From NCBI GenBank assembly GCA_002943765.1, contig PQWQ01000024.1:188501-252500 (forward strand): DNA of 64,000 nucleotides, in the 5' to 3' direction. This DNA is from Psoroptes ovis (Eukaryota; Arthropoda; Arachnida; Sarcoptiformes; Psoroptidae). Shown here in pieces: positions 46,343 to 58,143 of the stretch; the first letter of the stretch is position 1; every line of letters begins with the position of its first letter. Below the pieces are notes generated by a model. It ran no database searches and was not told the DNA's origin. It saw only the letters and a program-made list of their open reading frames with translations. The position numbers and the translations under genes are program-made.

Positions 46343-46480
46343 TGTTAATACATATTAAACAAAATAAGACTAAATGAAAAAGTTCTGCATTTTTTTTGTA
46401 TTATTATTATTCAATGAATTTCTTTTTTTTTGATCAAATCTCTTGGACCTGAATTGATTATGTACATACACACACACACA

Positions 46481-46653
46481 TACAACAGGAGAATTTCAAG
46501 TTTTAATTCGGAATTTTAAAATTAATTTTCGTAGTTTTTAAATTAAATTTCGTAATTATTTTGTTTAAAATTATATTCAAAACTATGAAATTAAACTTGA
46601 AAATTCTGAAAATTAATTTTAAAACTCTGAATTAAAACTTGAAAACCTTGTAT
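46481..46653. repeat. Family-2 palindromic repeat
   Basis: Left TACAACAGGAGAATTTCAAG; right CTTGAAAACCTTGTA. The arm around TTTTCGTAGTTTTTAAA is longer than in other copies. Confidence 0.7.
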
Positions 46654-47049
46654 TATTATTATTATTATGATTCTAATAAATTCCGATTATTATTATTATA
46701 ATATTTGATAATTATAATGATAATAATAAAGATAAAGAACAAAAGAAGAAGAATGAAAAAATATTTGTTCATTCATCGAATAACACCAACATATACATAA
46801 TGAGAATACATTGAGAATTTACATTCATTGAATCATCAAACCAATATTCATTTCAATGAATGAATGCATAAATGATGATGATTAAACAAATACACTGTTT
46901 AACTGAATTCATTCAAGAATAATGAACACAAAGAAAAGAATAAGAAGAATAAGAATAAGAAGTATTTTTAGCTTTTGTTTTTTCTTAATATTTCTTAGTT
47001 TTTTCTTTGTTAATATGTGTGCTGGTGTGTGTGTGTAATTTTATTCAAA

Positions 47050-47134
47050 TATTAGATTTTCCGATAAGTTCTTGCCGATTTTCTCATAAATCTCTATGAT
47101 ATAATCGACTAGAACTTTTCGGACAACCTAAAAT
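47050..47134. mobile_element. Hairpin MITE, class S
   Basis: Left TATTAGATTTTCCGATAAG; right CTTTTCGGACAACCTAAAATA; inner TTGCCGATTTTC against ATAATCGACTAGAA. Confidence 0.83.
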
Positions 47135-47270
47135 ATTGGGAAATTATATCTGAATGGAAATAGCTTCTATAAGCTTTCTGATTTTCGAAGTTTCATATGG
47201 GGCCAGAGAAATCAGAGAAAAAAATTGCCTAAAAGTCCTAGCGATGTACCATGGAGACATACGCGAATAT

Positions 47271-47393
47271 TACAGGATTTCAAGTTTTGATTCGGAGTTT
47301 TAAAATTAATTTTCGTAGTTTTGAATGTAATTTTGTACTGTACAATTACGAAATTCAATTTTGAAATGCCGAATTAAAACTTGAAACCATGTA
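47271..47393. repeat. Family-2 palindromic repeat
   Basis: Left TACAGGATTTCAAGTTTTGA; right TTAAAACTTGAAACCATGTA; the inner TTTCGTAGTTTTGAATGTAA appears on one arm. Confidence 0.75.
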
Positions 47394-47648
47394 ATATACA
47401 CATCATATGAATGAATTAATCAATCCATCAATCAATCGAAAATTTCATTGAAAATAAAGGGAAAATAAATAAATGAAAATGAAAATCAAACATACGCACA
47501 CACACATATTGTTGATATATTCAATCACATGAAATTATCAATTGAAAATGATTAAATAAATAAATAAATATGTCAAAATTGAATGAATCAAAATGATAAT
47601 GATAATAATAATTTTATTTTTTGATTATTTTGTGAAAAACTTTTATAT

Positions 47649-47743
47649 ATTTGAGGTTGTCCAAAAAGTTTTAGCCCATTTTCATCATGTGCAACTCTAT
47701 TCGATTAAGCCGAATGAACTTTTCGGACAACAACAGCCTAATA
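47649..47743 (+). mobile_element. Hairpin MITE, class A, forward
   Basis: Left ATTTGAGGTTGTCCAAAAAG; the right CGGACAACAACAGCCTAATA has two extra triplets rather than one. Confidence 0.86.
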
Positions 47744-47945
47744 GCTTTTTGCATAAATAAATAAAATATTATCAAATATATTCAAACACAACACGATTAT
47801 TTGAATTTGAAAGAATCAAATTTGAATGATGATAATGATAATGTTATGATATTCAATTTCTGTATGTTTGCATTTGGATGTGTGAAAAAAATGTCATTAT
47901 TTTGAATATATCAATGGGTAGATATGGATATAATAGATATATAGA

Positions 47946-48032
47946 TATTAGGTTGTCCGAAAAGTTTCCGGCCGATTATATCGTAGGAAATCATTTGGAA
48001 AATCGGCAAGAACTTATCGGACAACCTTATTA
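47946..48032. mobile_element. Hairpin MITE, class S
   Basis: Left TATTAGGTTGTCCGAAAAG; right CTTATCGGACAACCTTATTA; inner GGCCGATTATATCGTAGGAA. Confidence 0.87.
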
Positions 48033-48151
48033 CATTCAATGCACTTTTTGTAAGACAACAATGTTTTTTGATGGTTAAATGTATGTTTATTTGTCAACAT
48101 ATTCATTTGAAAAAATTTCCGAAAGAAGAAATTCAAATAAATGCTTTCGTA

Positions 48152-48236
48152 TATTAGGTTGTCCGCAAAGTTTTCACCGGTTATATCGTTGCCGAAAATC
48201 ATTTGAAAAACTGGCCAAAAACTTTTCGGACAACCA
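48152..48236. mobile_element. Hairpin MITE, class S
   Basis: Left TATTAGGTTGTCCGCAAAG; right CTTTTCGGACAACCAAAA. Lies 120 bp from the previous copy. Confidence 0.86.
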
Positions 48237-48859
48237 AAATTTACATTTCATTACTGTTCGATATCAATTTATATCAAATTAAATAGCTTTTTAGTTGTGT
48301 ATGGTTTGTAGTGACAATTGTCATTCACATGACAATTATAAAATAAAATAAAAAAAATATCTTTTGTGAATATCATCTGACAGCCGTGTATATTACAATT
48401 GAATCATTTTACAAATGAAATTCCAATTGAATACAATCGAAGACAATATTTGGCCATACCAAGAATCGATCGATCGATATCATATGATTCGAATGTGCTA
48501 TAACCAAATAGCAACAAATTGACCTTATCGAGAAAATAGAAAAAAAAATTCAAATTATTATTCTTTGTTGCTGGTGCCCCCCGAAATGAAATGCGATACA
48601 TGTTTGACTTAGTCAAAATTTCAAAGACTCGAACAGAAAGTGTTTGGCTTCATTTGATTTGAAATATTTATATTATTAGTGTGGGAGAGAACAAATAAAG
48701 GAAAATTTACATAACATTTTGAGCGTAATATTCATAATAATAACTAGTTTCTTTTACAAAGAATTACAAGAAATTCAGGATTCTTGGGCCGTAATAATAA
48801 TAATAACCAAGACAATAACTAAAGACCCATTAAATGTAATTAGTTTCTATTTATATTAA

Positions 48860-48945
48860 TATTAGGTCGTCCGATAAGTTTTTGTCGATTTTCCTAATAA
48901 TTCCCTACGATATAATCGACAAAAACTTTTTGGACAAGCTAATTT
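48860..48945. mobile_element. Hairpin MITE, class S
   Basis: Left ATATTAGGTCGTCCGATAAG; right CTTTTTGGACAAGCTAATTTA; inner AATTCCCTACGATATAATCG as at 15.26 kb. Confidence 0.86.
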
Positions 48946-49622
48946 ATTTATCCTTAAGAAAATTACTGTTTTCGGTGAATAATAATATTAGTTGTTGTAA
49001 TATGTCAATGTAAATGAAGCGCTTATACAAAATGAGAAGACCATTCTACCGATCATTGTCCATTCTTCTTATCAAGAATTTGATAAGATTTGAATTATTT
49101 AAACAAAATGATGATAATAACTATAGCCCCTGCAAAATCTTTGAGAAAAAATCATTTTGAACCGGACGATTTTATCATTTATTAGGTCTATAATTTGTTT
49201 TGACTAAATTTAAGACTAAATTTTTTTAAATGCAATTATTCATTCATAAGGATTCTAGTAGTGGGTGATTATGGAAATTTGTTTAGTCATGTCGATATTA
49301 TTAAGAAATATAGAGACTAAGACGTAATAAAAATGCAGACAAAATAAAATAAATGGCAGGAATATATATCTTCGTCAATCGATTCATTTTCCAAAAGGGT
49401 ATTAATGATAGAAATGAAAGGATTGGGATCCATTTTAATGGGTTGTAATGTCCATGGTCCATGGAATTTTTCGACTGGATCAAATTCGACAGATTTCTCG
49501 GCAAATCAACCAGGGCTGGTCGACTGACCAAAAATGTATCCACTGATCCAAGATGTATAAATCCATGATTATTTAGTTAATCAATTTTTGGAGAAATAGA
49601 CTCAGACATGGAACTATAGCCC

Positions 49623-52600
49623 TTAAAAAACAAATTCACAACATTCATTATTTTGTGAATTATTATTGATTGAATGGGTTGAAGAGTAATTTTGTTGTTG
49701 TATTTGTCGTTGTTGTTGATGATGATAATCATTGTTCATGTTGAAATCGATATAATTCTTTATCCTTGAAGCCGAGGCAGACGTCGCTGATGATGGTGGC
49801 GGCATACAATGATTTGTTTTGGCTACAATCATTGTGTCATTACTGGAATTATTCGAATTATTTCCATCATTATTGAAACCATATAAATCCATAAATAATG
49901 GATATGAATGTATGACACGATATATGGAAAATAGCTTTGAAATATCTTCAGATAATAATCGTAATTCATCGATTAATGACATCAGAATTTTAAATGATTC
50001 ATTTGCATCATCACTATTTGGGCCATATTTTATTTGTAAATAACGATACAATAAACATGTGTATCGGGAATATTCTTGTCTAAAATTTGAAATTGATTGA
50101 GGGTTATAAAATTGAAAATTGATTAATCGTAGGGGTCAAAGAATCAATCAATTTCAAATTAAATAATTCGAAATACGAACCTTATTTTTCGATTTTGATC
50201 TTGATTCGATCTCGGTGTAAATAATACGATGGCTGTTAACTGGTAATCGAGAAAAAAAATATTAGTTTTGATTGATAGATACACGACTGGCGATCCCATT
50301 TGTGCTCGAGTATTTGGGCCCAAAGGGTCGATAAGATCGATAAAATATTTACCAAATCGAAAATAATGTTATCATTTTTCCATTCATGTCGGAATTTCGC
50401 TTTGAAATTCATATGTCTTTCATAATCATATTTGATGCAACATGGTTTAATAATTTCGGTATCGACCATAATCGATACTTTACATTTATCCTGTATTTAA
50501 ATTCGAATCGATTGATTGGAATTGATTCATCATTCGATTAGTAATCAAAAAAATATTAAACAAAATAATACTTACATCAACAAAACAATATGCATCACGA
50601 TCAGGATCATAGAATAGTATTGAACGTATAATCAACATATCGATTATATTCGATCGAAGTAAATCAATTTGTTCACTACGAATCAACGTAGCGAATGATC
50701 GTAACCGTTTTGACATACGTATCAGACGGTGAATATAAAATTCAGAAATACCACAACCATGTGATAAATGGCTGGGATATTTTGGATTTTTACAAAATAA
50801 TGTACTATATTGTATACGTTTGTATGGGTTTTTAAGCAGTAAACATGCATTCGATAATTCTTGAATTGATAATAATTCTTCCAACATTAATTCATCATCA
50901 TTCACGGATGAAATTGGCCTCGTTATCGGTATCGATTCACCATCATCAATGTAGGAGAAATATTTAGAAATGTTCATTGAATTCGATGATGGCGTGATCA
51001 ATTTATGATGGCTGATCGAATCATAACCATCATCGACAAGACTTATTGATCCATCATTGATCAGGTTATTGTTCGAATGATTTGCAGCGATTATCATCAT
51101 TTGATTATCGATTTGTGAAGGTGCATTCAATGATTCATTGAATGGAGCTTTATTCGATTGATCCATGTTGAAACGATTCGAATGTATAGACGATGATTCT
51201 TGATGCTGCTGTTGTTGTTGTTGTCGACGTTGTTGATATGTCAATGGTGGATCATTATCATGTAGCAGATATTGGCTAAAATCTTCAATATTCACCGAGT
51301 TTATTATTAATTTTTCATCATCAGTAACCAATTGAGTGTCAGTATCCGTATTATTATTATTAATAATATTATTTTCAATTGATTCAATTTTATTCATATT
51401 ATTAATATCAATATCAATATCAATATTTTCCATATCACATAAATTTGGCCTTAAGCTATTATTTTCATTCATGAATAATGATGATTGTGATTCGGATTCT
51501 TTAATTAATTTGTCATTAATTTCTACTGATGATGATTTTGATTGATATTTATTTGTACTATCAGTATTGTCAAAAGTATCGATTGTTGTCAAATCAAAAT
51601 TCATATTTTCAATAATATTAGCTGGTGATGATGCTAATGGAATCGGTGATGATGTTGTTTGAAAATATGAATCCACATTCTTATTAATATTATTGGTGTT
51701 ATTGATATTGGTTTCATTAAAATTATCATTTTCAGCTTTAATATTAATAAAATTATTCGTATTCAAATTATTATTGTTGCTTGAATAATTATTATTATTA
51801 TTATTATTCAAATTATTATTAAATTCATCAAAATCAATCATTGTTTTGACGCCCGAATCATAATAATAATTATCTGAATCATCATTAAGATTCGTACAAT
51901 TATTATTATTGATGCTGATGGAATTTGAATTTAATTTCGAATGTTGTTGTGGCTGCAATTGGTTCATTAAGCTGATATTATTATTATTATGATAATTATT
52001 CAAATATGTATCGGATAATGTTGGACATCGTTGATAATAATAATGATTATTACTGATATTAATATTTGAATTATTATTATTTAAATGATGATGAGCGATC
52101 TGAAATCTTTGATTAATATCGATAAAACCGATACCAAAATCGAAATCGATATCAGTTTCATCCATTGTAAGGATCGTATCTAAATTATATGCATGTGGTT
52201 CCGTGAACATACGGCGACACAAGTCTATGGTTGCGGTAGTTTTTGCTGCTGCTGTCATAGACGGCGCTGTTTTCGCTGTTGTTGTTACGGTCATAATCGA
52301 TTGATTTAATGGTGATGATGATGGTGATGATATGGTTGATGCTGTTGATGATAACGATACCATCGATGTCGATGTCGATGTTGTTGTTGTTGCGGTTGTC
52401 AACTCTAATATGGATTCAAATGGATCAATATATGAGGTATTAACGGTGTTATTTAAATTATTTAAATCAAAATTATTATTATTTGAATTGAAATTGTACT
52501 GATCTATTGAACCATTATTACTATTACTGGTCACAAATTGATTGAAAAAACTCTTATCACTGGTCATTTCTGAATGATAATCATTTAAATCATTTGAAAT

Positions 52601-55265
52601 CAATATTTCTTGATTTATCAATGATTGATTAGTGGCGTCGGCTATCGGCAAATTATCATCAATATTATTCGATTCATGACTATTATTACTATTCAATGAC
52701 TGATTAATCGATTTACGGCCACGTTTACGATGAGTGGTCAGCGATTTTTGTTCAACGCTGTTGCTATTATTCAATTTTTTATGATGTTTATTATTATGAT
52801 CATTGATACGTCCCGAACATGATTCAATTTGTTGTTGTTGTTTATGTAATTTATTTCTCATTATTTTCTCTTTGATTAAACGTTTTTCTTCATCGCTCAA
52901 TATCCATTCCTGGTATAGAATTAAACAAAATGAAAGAATGAATGAATTCATGGGTCTAGGAATTCGAAATGCATTTGTATCAGGTTGTCCCATAAATTCT
53001 TGCCGTTTTTTGAATGAAAAAAAAAAATTTAAAAAACGGCAAGAACTTATGGGACAACCTAATATATTAAATATATAAAAATTTTCAAAGCCTCAAGTCA
53101 AAATTTATTTATCCCTGACAAAGCACCCTATGATTTAATAAATTCAAAAATTCCAATGAATCATTAAATTTTTTGAATCATTTTTACAAATAATAAAATC
53201 ACATGTATATATAGGATTGTCCGAAAAGTTTCTGCCGATTTTCCAATGATTTTCTACGATATAATCGACAATAACTTTCCGGACAACCTAATATATTGTA
53301 GATGTTGCAGTGAAGCCAACTTTCGAAGAAAAAAAACCCACGAACAATTATACCAATTGTAAATATCACACAATCAATATTTGGTAAATGGGGATGGGGA
53401 ATATTTCATTTGAATATTTAAAATATTTGTGTTTAAATATCAATTAAATTCTAATAATTATTCCCTATATTCATTATTATTATCGAGGAAATTGAATTCA
53501 AATGAATTATGAATATTTATATCATTTCTCGAGAATATGTGTGTGTGTGTGCGGGGAAAATTTGAATAAATTCCAATTCTGGGAAAAAGAATTGACTTTT
53601 TCCTCGGTATTTTTCAAGGTACCATTGGTTATTGATACCTTGCACCTAATCAAAGGGTTATATTTGAATTATTTAATGTGAATTCATTGTAATTGAAATT
53701 CATATTAAAATTCATGGGGCCATGTATTGACACACACACACATGAATATTAGGCATCTAATTAAACTATTCACGTGGGCCATACTCAAATAAGTTAAATT
53801 CTGAACCCCAAAAATCATTGTCAATATATTATTGATTGATATTGATTGATTAATTGAAAAAAATTGAAATAATTATTATTTTTGTTGTTTATAATTAATT
53901 GCACTGGGTAATTCACTGGAAAAGCAATGATAAAAATGTGTCGAAAATTGAATACTTCAAAATTCATATGAATAAAAAATATAGGGTTGTCCGAAAAGTT
54001 CTGGCCGATTATATCGTGAAAAATTATGAGAAAATCGGCAAGAACTTTTCGGACAACCAAATTGTTATTGATCATCAAATTAATTCAATGATACAATTCT
54101 TATCAAATTGAAAACACTTATTATTATCATTAATATTAAATGAGTATTGAATATTCAAACGGAAATATCGATGATGATAATTATCGATATTTGATCGATA
54201 TTTAGGAAATGGAACGAATGGAAATGGCTGAGGGTGTAAATTGCTAGTTTCCTAAGTGATATAATTGTTGGTATAATTGTTGTCATTTCAGTTCAGTGGT
54301 TGGTTGGCTGGTACTGATAAACTATATACTTGAATATCTGTCATCCTGTTGTCATTTTGTTCTGAGGGTCGATTTGTTGTAAAATTGATTTTTGGGCTAA
54401 TAAACAAACGAATAAAATACAAATATCTATAGTCTCAAACTTACTTTTTTCATACCACTTTCAAAACATTTTTTCAGTCGACATTTCGAGCAAAATTTTC
54501 TTGTTATTTTATCAATTTGACAGGTATCATTGAATGGACATTTCATATCCTTTCATTTCAAATTATTAGATTTTCGATTTGTGTTGATTTCAATTGATGT
54601 TTTCCATTAAATATTTTGACAGGATACAATTTAGTGCAGCACCCAACAATTGAAAAATTCAATTATATCAATCAGCAGTGATGTCAATTGATGTAAATTG
54701 TTGGTTTTCCAATCGAAATACGTAAATCCAGTGTTTGGGCCAGAAACGGTGGACATAAATGGAATAAATAAATGAGAAAAATTAATCTAAAAATTAAAAG
54801 TTCATTTTGAAATTGGAATTTTGAATTGAAAATTTCGGAAGATTTCCCTCGACCATCAATTGAATCAATCTAGGTTCTATTAGGCTGTTGTCCGAAAAAT
54901 CCATTCGGCCTAATCACAATAGAGTTGCTCGATGAAAATTGGCCTGGAACTTTTCGGACAGCCTGAATATGTTTTTTCCTCTATGTGTGCCTAATTATTT
55001 AAAAAAATTTAAAAAATGATACTAACTTTTTTACGTAATGCATTTCGACGAAAAAATGCCTTGCATGACATACAAGTCAGTACGTTGAAATTGATGCCTA
55101 GTGAGAGAGACGAAAAAATTCGAAAATTTTAAAAAATTTCAAGATTTAAACCTTGATAAATGAATGGAAAATAATTCAAAAAATCAACAAAAACATAGAA
55201 AAACCTTTAGCCTTGTCACCACAAATGACACATAATTTAATTGTTTTATCAATTTTTCTAGCCAT
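49623..55265 (-). CDS. Nuclear hormone receptor, HR96-like (NR1J), with variant P-box
   Basis: Ligand-type transcription factor; HR96 in flies senses xenobiotics and lipids. Exons in transcript order: 55205-55265, 55027-55097, 54445-54549, 50576-52909, 50353-50490, 50181-50239 and 49623-50079, giving 1074 residues. The first Met follows an in-frame upstream stop. DNA-binding domain: zinc finger 1 CVICGDKAKGINFNVLTC, P-box CMSCKAFFRRNAL, zinc finger 2 CPFNDTCQIDKITRKFCSKC, then RLKKCFESGMKK and DEEKRLIKEKIMRNK. FNV.TC.SCKAFFRRNA and the C-terminal extension match HR96; its usual P-box is CESCK, so Met replaces Glu. Residues from about 110 to 720 are Asn/Ser/Gln-rich linker. The ligand-binding domain shows RMSKRLRSF..L...QIDLLRSNIIDMLIIRS, LTAIVLFTP, and an AF-2-like PLFMDLYGF, followed by a polar tail. 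The third intron holds three hairpin MITEs. Confidence 0.87.
52979..53066. mobile_element. Hairpin MITE, class C, HR96 intron 3
   Basis: Left CAGGTTGTCCCATAAATTC; right GAACTTATGGGACAACCTAA; inner TTGCCGTTTTTTG against AAAAAACGGCAA. It lies 70 bp upstream of the exon 4 acceptor on the transcribed strand. Confidence 0.9.
53210..53296. mobile_element. Hairpin MITE, class S, HR96 intron 3
   Basis: Left TATAGGATTGTCCGAAAAG; right CTTTCCGGACAACCTAATATA. Confidence 0.87.
53980..54060. mobile_element. Hairpin MITE, class S, HR96 intron 3
   Basis: Left TATAGGGTTGTCCGAAAAG; right CTTTTCGGACAACCAAATT; inner CTGGCCGATTATATCGTG. Confidence 0.86.
54879..54970 (-). mobile_element. Hairpin MITE, class A, reverse orientation, HR96 intron 2
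   Basis: Left TATTAGGCTGTTGTCCGAAA; right CGGACAGCCTGAATA. It sits between the two zinc-finger exons. Confidence 0.86.
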
Positions 55266-55450
55266 AATTCGATTTATGATGGTGCAATGTTGACAATGAT
55301 AATTTCAATAATTGAATCATATAATTCTGGTGAAGACAAACACAAAGACAAAAATTGAAATTAAAAGTTTTATTATGAGAATCAATCAATCAATCGATCA
55401 TTTCAAACAATTTTTTCCAAACAATTAAGATGTTCACATATTTATTATGT

Positions 55451-55537
55451 ATTAAAGTTGTCCGCAAAGTTTTTTGCCGGTTATATCGTAGAAAATGATT
55501 GAAAAATTTGGCAAAAACTTTTCGGACAACCTAATAT
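55451..55537. mobile_element. Hairpin MITE, class S
   Basis: Left TATTAAAGTTGTCCGCAAAG; right CTTTTCGGACAACCTAATA. About 190 bp upstream of the HR96 start codon, so possibly in its promoter or 5' UTR. Confidence 0.86.
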
Positions 55538-55795
55538 TTCTTATGTGTTTTCACATACACAAAACTTGTCGCTGAAAAAAGTTGAATTTGAGTTGAAATA
55601 ATTAACACAACAGTTAACTTGTGTGATATATTGGTTGGTTAACATGGAAAAAAAATCCTAAAATATATTTCTTAATTTCTTCTTCGTATTTTTCTTGATA
55701 ATCAATTATCAAAATAACTTATGAAAAGAAAAATTTATTTGATAAATTTGATAAAATAATTTTCTATTTTCGTTCATCATTCATTTTTGATTAAT

Positions 55796-55888
55796 ATTTG
55801 AAGCTGTCCGTAAAGTTCTGGCCCAATTTTTATATGCAACTTCACATCGATTAAGCCGAATGAACTTCTCGGACAACAGGCTAATATA
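55796..55888 (+). mobile_element. Hairpin MITE, class A, forward
   Basis: Left TTTGAAGCTGTCCGTAAAG; right CTTCTCGGACAACAGGCTAATA. Confidence 0.84.
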
Positions 55889-55911
55889 TAAATTGTGGAC
55901 CCAATATTCGT

Positions 55912-55930
55912 ACACACACACACACACACA
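55912..55930. repeat. (AC)n microsatellite
   Basis: About nine AC units, 24 bp after a MITE. Confidence 0.85.
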
Positions 55931-56154
55931 GACATAATTCACATGGAAAATAATATTAATAAACGAACAGACACACACATAATAATTCAAAGATTATTGT
56001 TGGATAAATAAATTGTCGGAAAAATATTGTTTGAATTTTTATTTGTGAGTTGTTGTGTGTTCATAATCAACATTGGAGAGACAAATCACAGAAATGCAAT
56101 TATCAAATGAGAAATGCAAAAATTCAAATGATTTGGATGATTTTTATTTTTATT

Positions 56155-56238
56155 ATTATGGCTGTCCGAAAAGTTCATTCGGCTTAATCAATAAAGGTGT
56201 TGGATGAAAATCAGCCAAAACTTTACGGACAACCAATC
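56155..56238 (-). mobile_element. Hairpin MITE, class A, reverse orientation
   Basis: Left TTATGGCTGTCCGAAAAG; right ACGGACAACCAATCAA (worn end). Confidence 0.82.
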
Positions 56239-57011
56239 AATTTATAAAAATCAAAAAAAAATTATCAAATTTAAATTAATGATTGTGATATATTCAAATA
56301 TAAGAAGACGAAGAGATAATGATGATGATGAGAAGAGAAGTGAGAGGAGTGAAAATATTAATTTTTCTGGTTTTTTTTAATTATCACAAAAAGCTTTCAA
56401 AATTTATTAAGATTTATTCGAATTTCGAATGTTTTTTGAATAATTTGAATTATAGATTGATTGATTGATGCTTGTAAATTCATCATCACCATTAAATACC
56501 GATCAATCAATCAATCAATCGATTGATTAATCAATTGATTTAATAATTTGCTTTGGTATGCGTCTATGGATGATATTCAAAAATTGATTGATTAATTTGA
56601 TTTTGATTTAAATCAATAAATTGATTTGATTGATTATCGATCGAAACAAACAAACAAACAAACGACAAACGATACACGTGTTATCATCAATTTAAATATT
56701 ATTATTTTGATGAAAACACGAACGCGGGGATAAACAAGTTGTTTTCATTGTTTTTTTTTTTTTGTTTTTTTTTTTCGTTGATTTGGGGCTGTTGTTTGGC
56801 TGATTTCTTAATATTTAAGGGTTGAAAGGCATTTCAAAGAGGGGAATTTCAACATTGCCTGAGCATAAAGTGCAGCTTTAAAGTGCACAAATATTGAAAA
56901 AATCAGCAAAAATATTTTTTCAATTGAAAACAATCAAAGCTTTGTTTTGTCAAAGCTGCTGCTGCTGCTATCAATTCAAAGACGTCAAAGACGAAAAAAA
57001 TCTGAAAAAAA

Positions 57012-57101
57012 TATATTAAGTTGTCCGTAAAGTTTTGGTCGATTTTCATCGGCAACTTGGATTGATTAAGCCGAATGAACTTTTCAGACAACAGTCTAAT
57101 A
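57012..57101 (+). mobile_element. Hairpin MITE, class A, forward; host of a nested hAT MITE
   Basis: Left TATATTAAGTTGTCCGTAAAG; right TTTTCAGACAACAGTCTAATA. Its last eight bases, GTCTAATA, were used as the target site of the next element and are duplicated on that element's far side. Confidence 0.88.
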
Positions 57102-57288
57102 CAGTCATTCTCAACCTTTTTTTCGCCGCGGCACACTTAAAAAAGGAAAAGCCTTTATTTCCAAAATCTTGCGGCACACCAAGTAAGGGAATAGTTGAGG
57201 AATGAGTTAGATTTCCGAAATTTGGCGGCACACTTTTGGAATCTGGCGGAACACTAAAGTGCCGCGGAACACCGGTTGAGAATGACTG
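57102..57288. mobile_element. hAT-type MITE, 187 bp, with 8-bp target duplication
   Basis: 15-bp perfect terminal inverted repeats, CAGTCATTCTCAACC and GGTTGAGAATGACTG, flanked by GTCTAATA on both sides (57094-57101 and 57289-57296). Subterminal CCGCGGCAC words appear near both ends and GGCGGCACAC/CTGGCGGAACAC inside. CAG...CTG ends of this kind and an 8-bp duplication are established hAT hallmarks. No transposase is encoded. GC content is well above the surroundings. Confidence 0.92.
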
Positions 57289-57488
57289 GTCTAATATTTG
57301 AAAATCGAGCTCATATAACAGCCAAACACATATTAACCATTGATAATTCAAATACAAGAGGATTTCCTATCAAATCATCTATTTGAAAATGAATAATTTT
57401 ATCAAATATCAAATACTACAAACTGACAGCAACAGTTTGGACTGTTATCTATTGGAAAAATGAAAAAAATATAAATTCATTGATTTAT

Positions 57489-57574
57489 TTTAGGTTGTCC
57501 GAAAAGTTTATTCGGCTTAATCAATCCAAGTTGCCGATGAAAATCGGCCAAAACTTTACGGACAACTTAATATA
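57489..57574 (-). mobile_element. Hairpin MITE, class A, reverse orientation
   Basis: Left TTTTAGGTTGTCCGAAAAG; right ACGGACAACTTAATATA. The centre ATCAATCCAAGTTGCCGATG is the reverse of the centre of the 57.01-kb copy, so the two look like recent relatives in opposite orientation. Confidence 0.87.
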
Positions 57575-57734
57575 TTAATCAAATATAAAATAAAATCGAA
57601 TCAAATCAATCAATTAACGCATAGAACACATATCACATCAATCAATAGATATTTATATGTCGAAATTTGTGCAATTGATATGATGATTGATGTAAAGCTT
57701 ATACCCTTATAGACACACATATATATCACTAATG

Positions 57735-57757
57735 TGTGTTGTACACACACACACACA
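57735..57757. repeat. (AC)n microsatellite
   Basis: About 11 AC units following TGTGTGTTGT. Confidence 0.8.
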
Positions 57758-58055
57758 CCAAACAATCATTAACCACACATTGAAAATTGAAAATTGCTGA
57801 TTGACGAAAGCAAAAAAAAAAAAAATCATAAGAATATGTCATCAATCTTAAGAAAGAAAATCTTAAGAAATCTACAAATCTTAAAACTTAAACATTAATG
57901 ATTCGGTTTATGGTTTTCCATTAAATGATCTGATTTCGATATTTGAAAATACAGAAAATGTAATTATCATCAATTATTACAATCAAATATCATTGATCAA
58001 TGAAAGCTCCCCACATTCACCCATAATCTTATCGGCAAATATTTCGAAAGAAAAA

Positions 58056-58143
58056 TATTAGATTGTCCGAAAAGTTTTTGTCGATTTTTTAATGATTTTC
58101 TACGATGTAATCGGTAAAAACTTTGCGGACAACTTAAAATATT
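58056..58143. mobile_element. Hairpin MITE, class S
   Basis: Left TATTAGATTGTCCGAAAAG; right CTTTGCGGACAACTTAAAATA. Confidence 0.85.

Larger units (their letters stand above)
40893..49622. other. Gene-poor stretch, vasopressin-like receptor to HR96 3' end
   Basis: 8.7 kb with eleven hairpin MITEs, three family-2 repeats, a 44-bp satellite array and one copy of the ACGTA dyad. The first 200 bp should include the receptor's 3' UTR. No open frame shows domain features; ORF-like stretches at 45211-45408 and 42906-43283 are hydrophobic or low-complexity chance frames. Confidence 0.55.

Noticed and set aside
52910..52993. MGQPDTNAF... as the N-terminus of the nuclear receptor
   Set aside because: It is intron and part of a class C hairpin; the acceptor at 52910 joins the zinc-finger exons instead.
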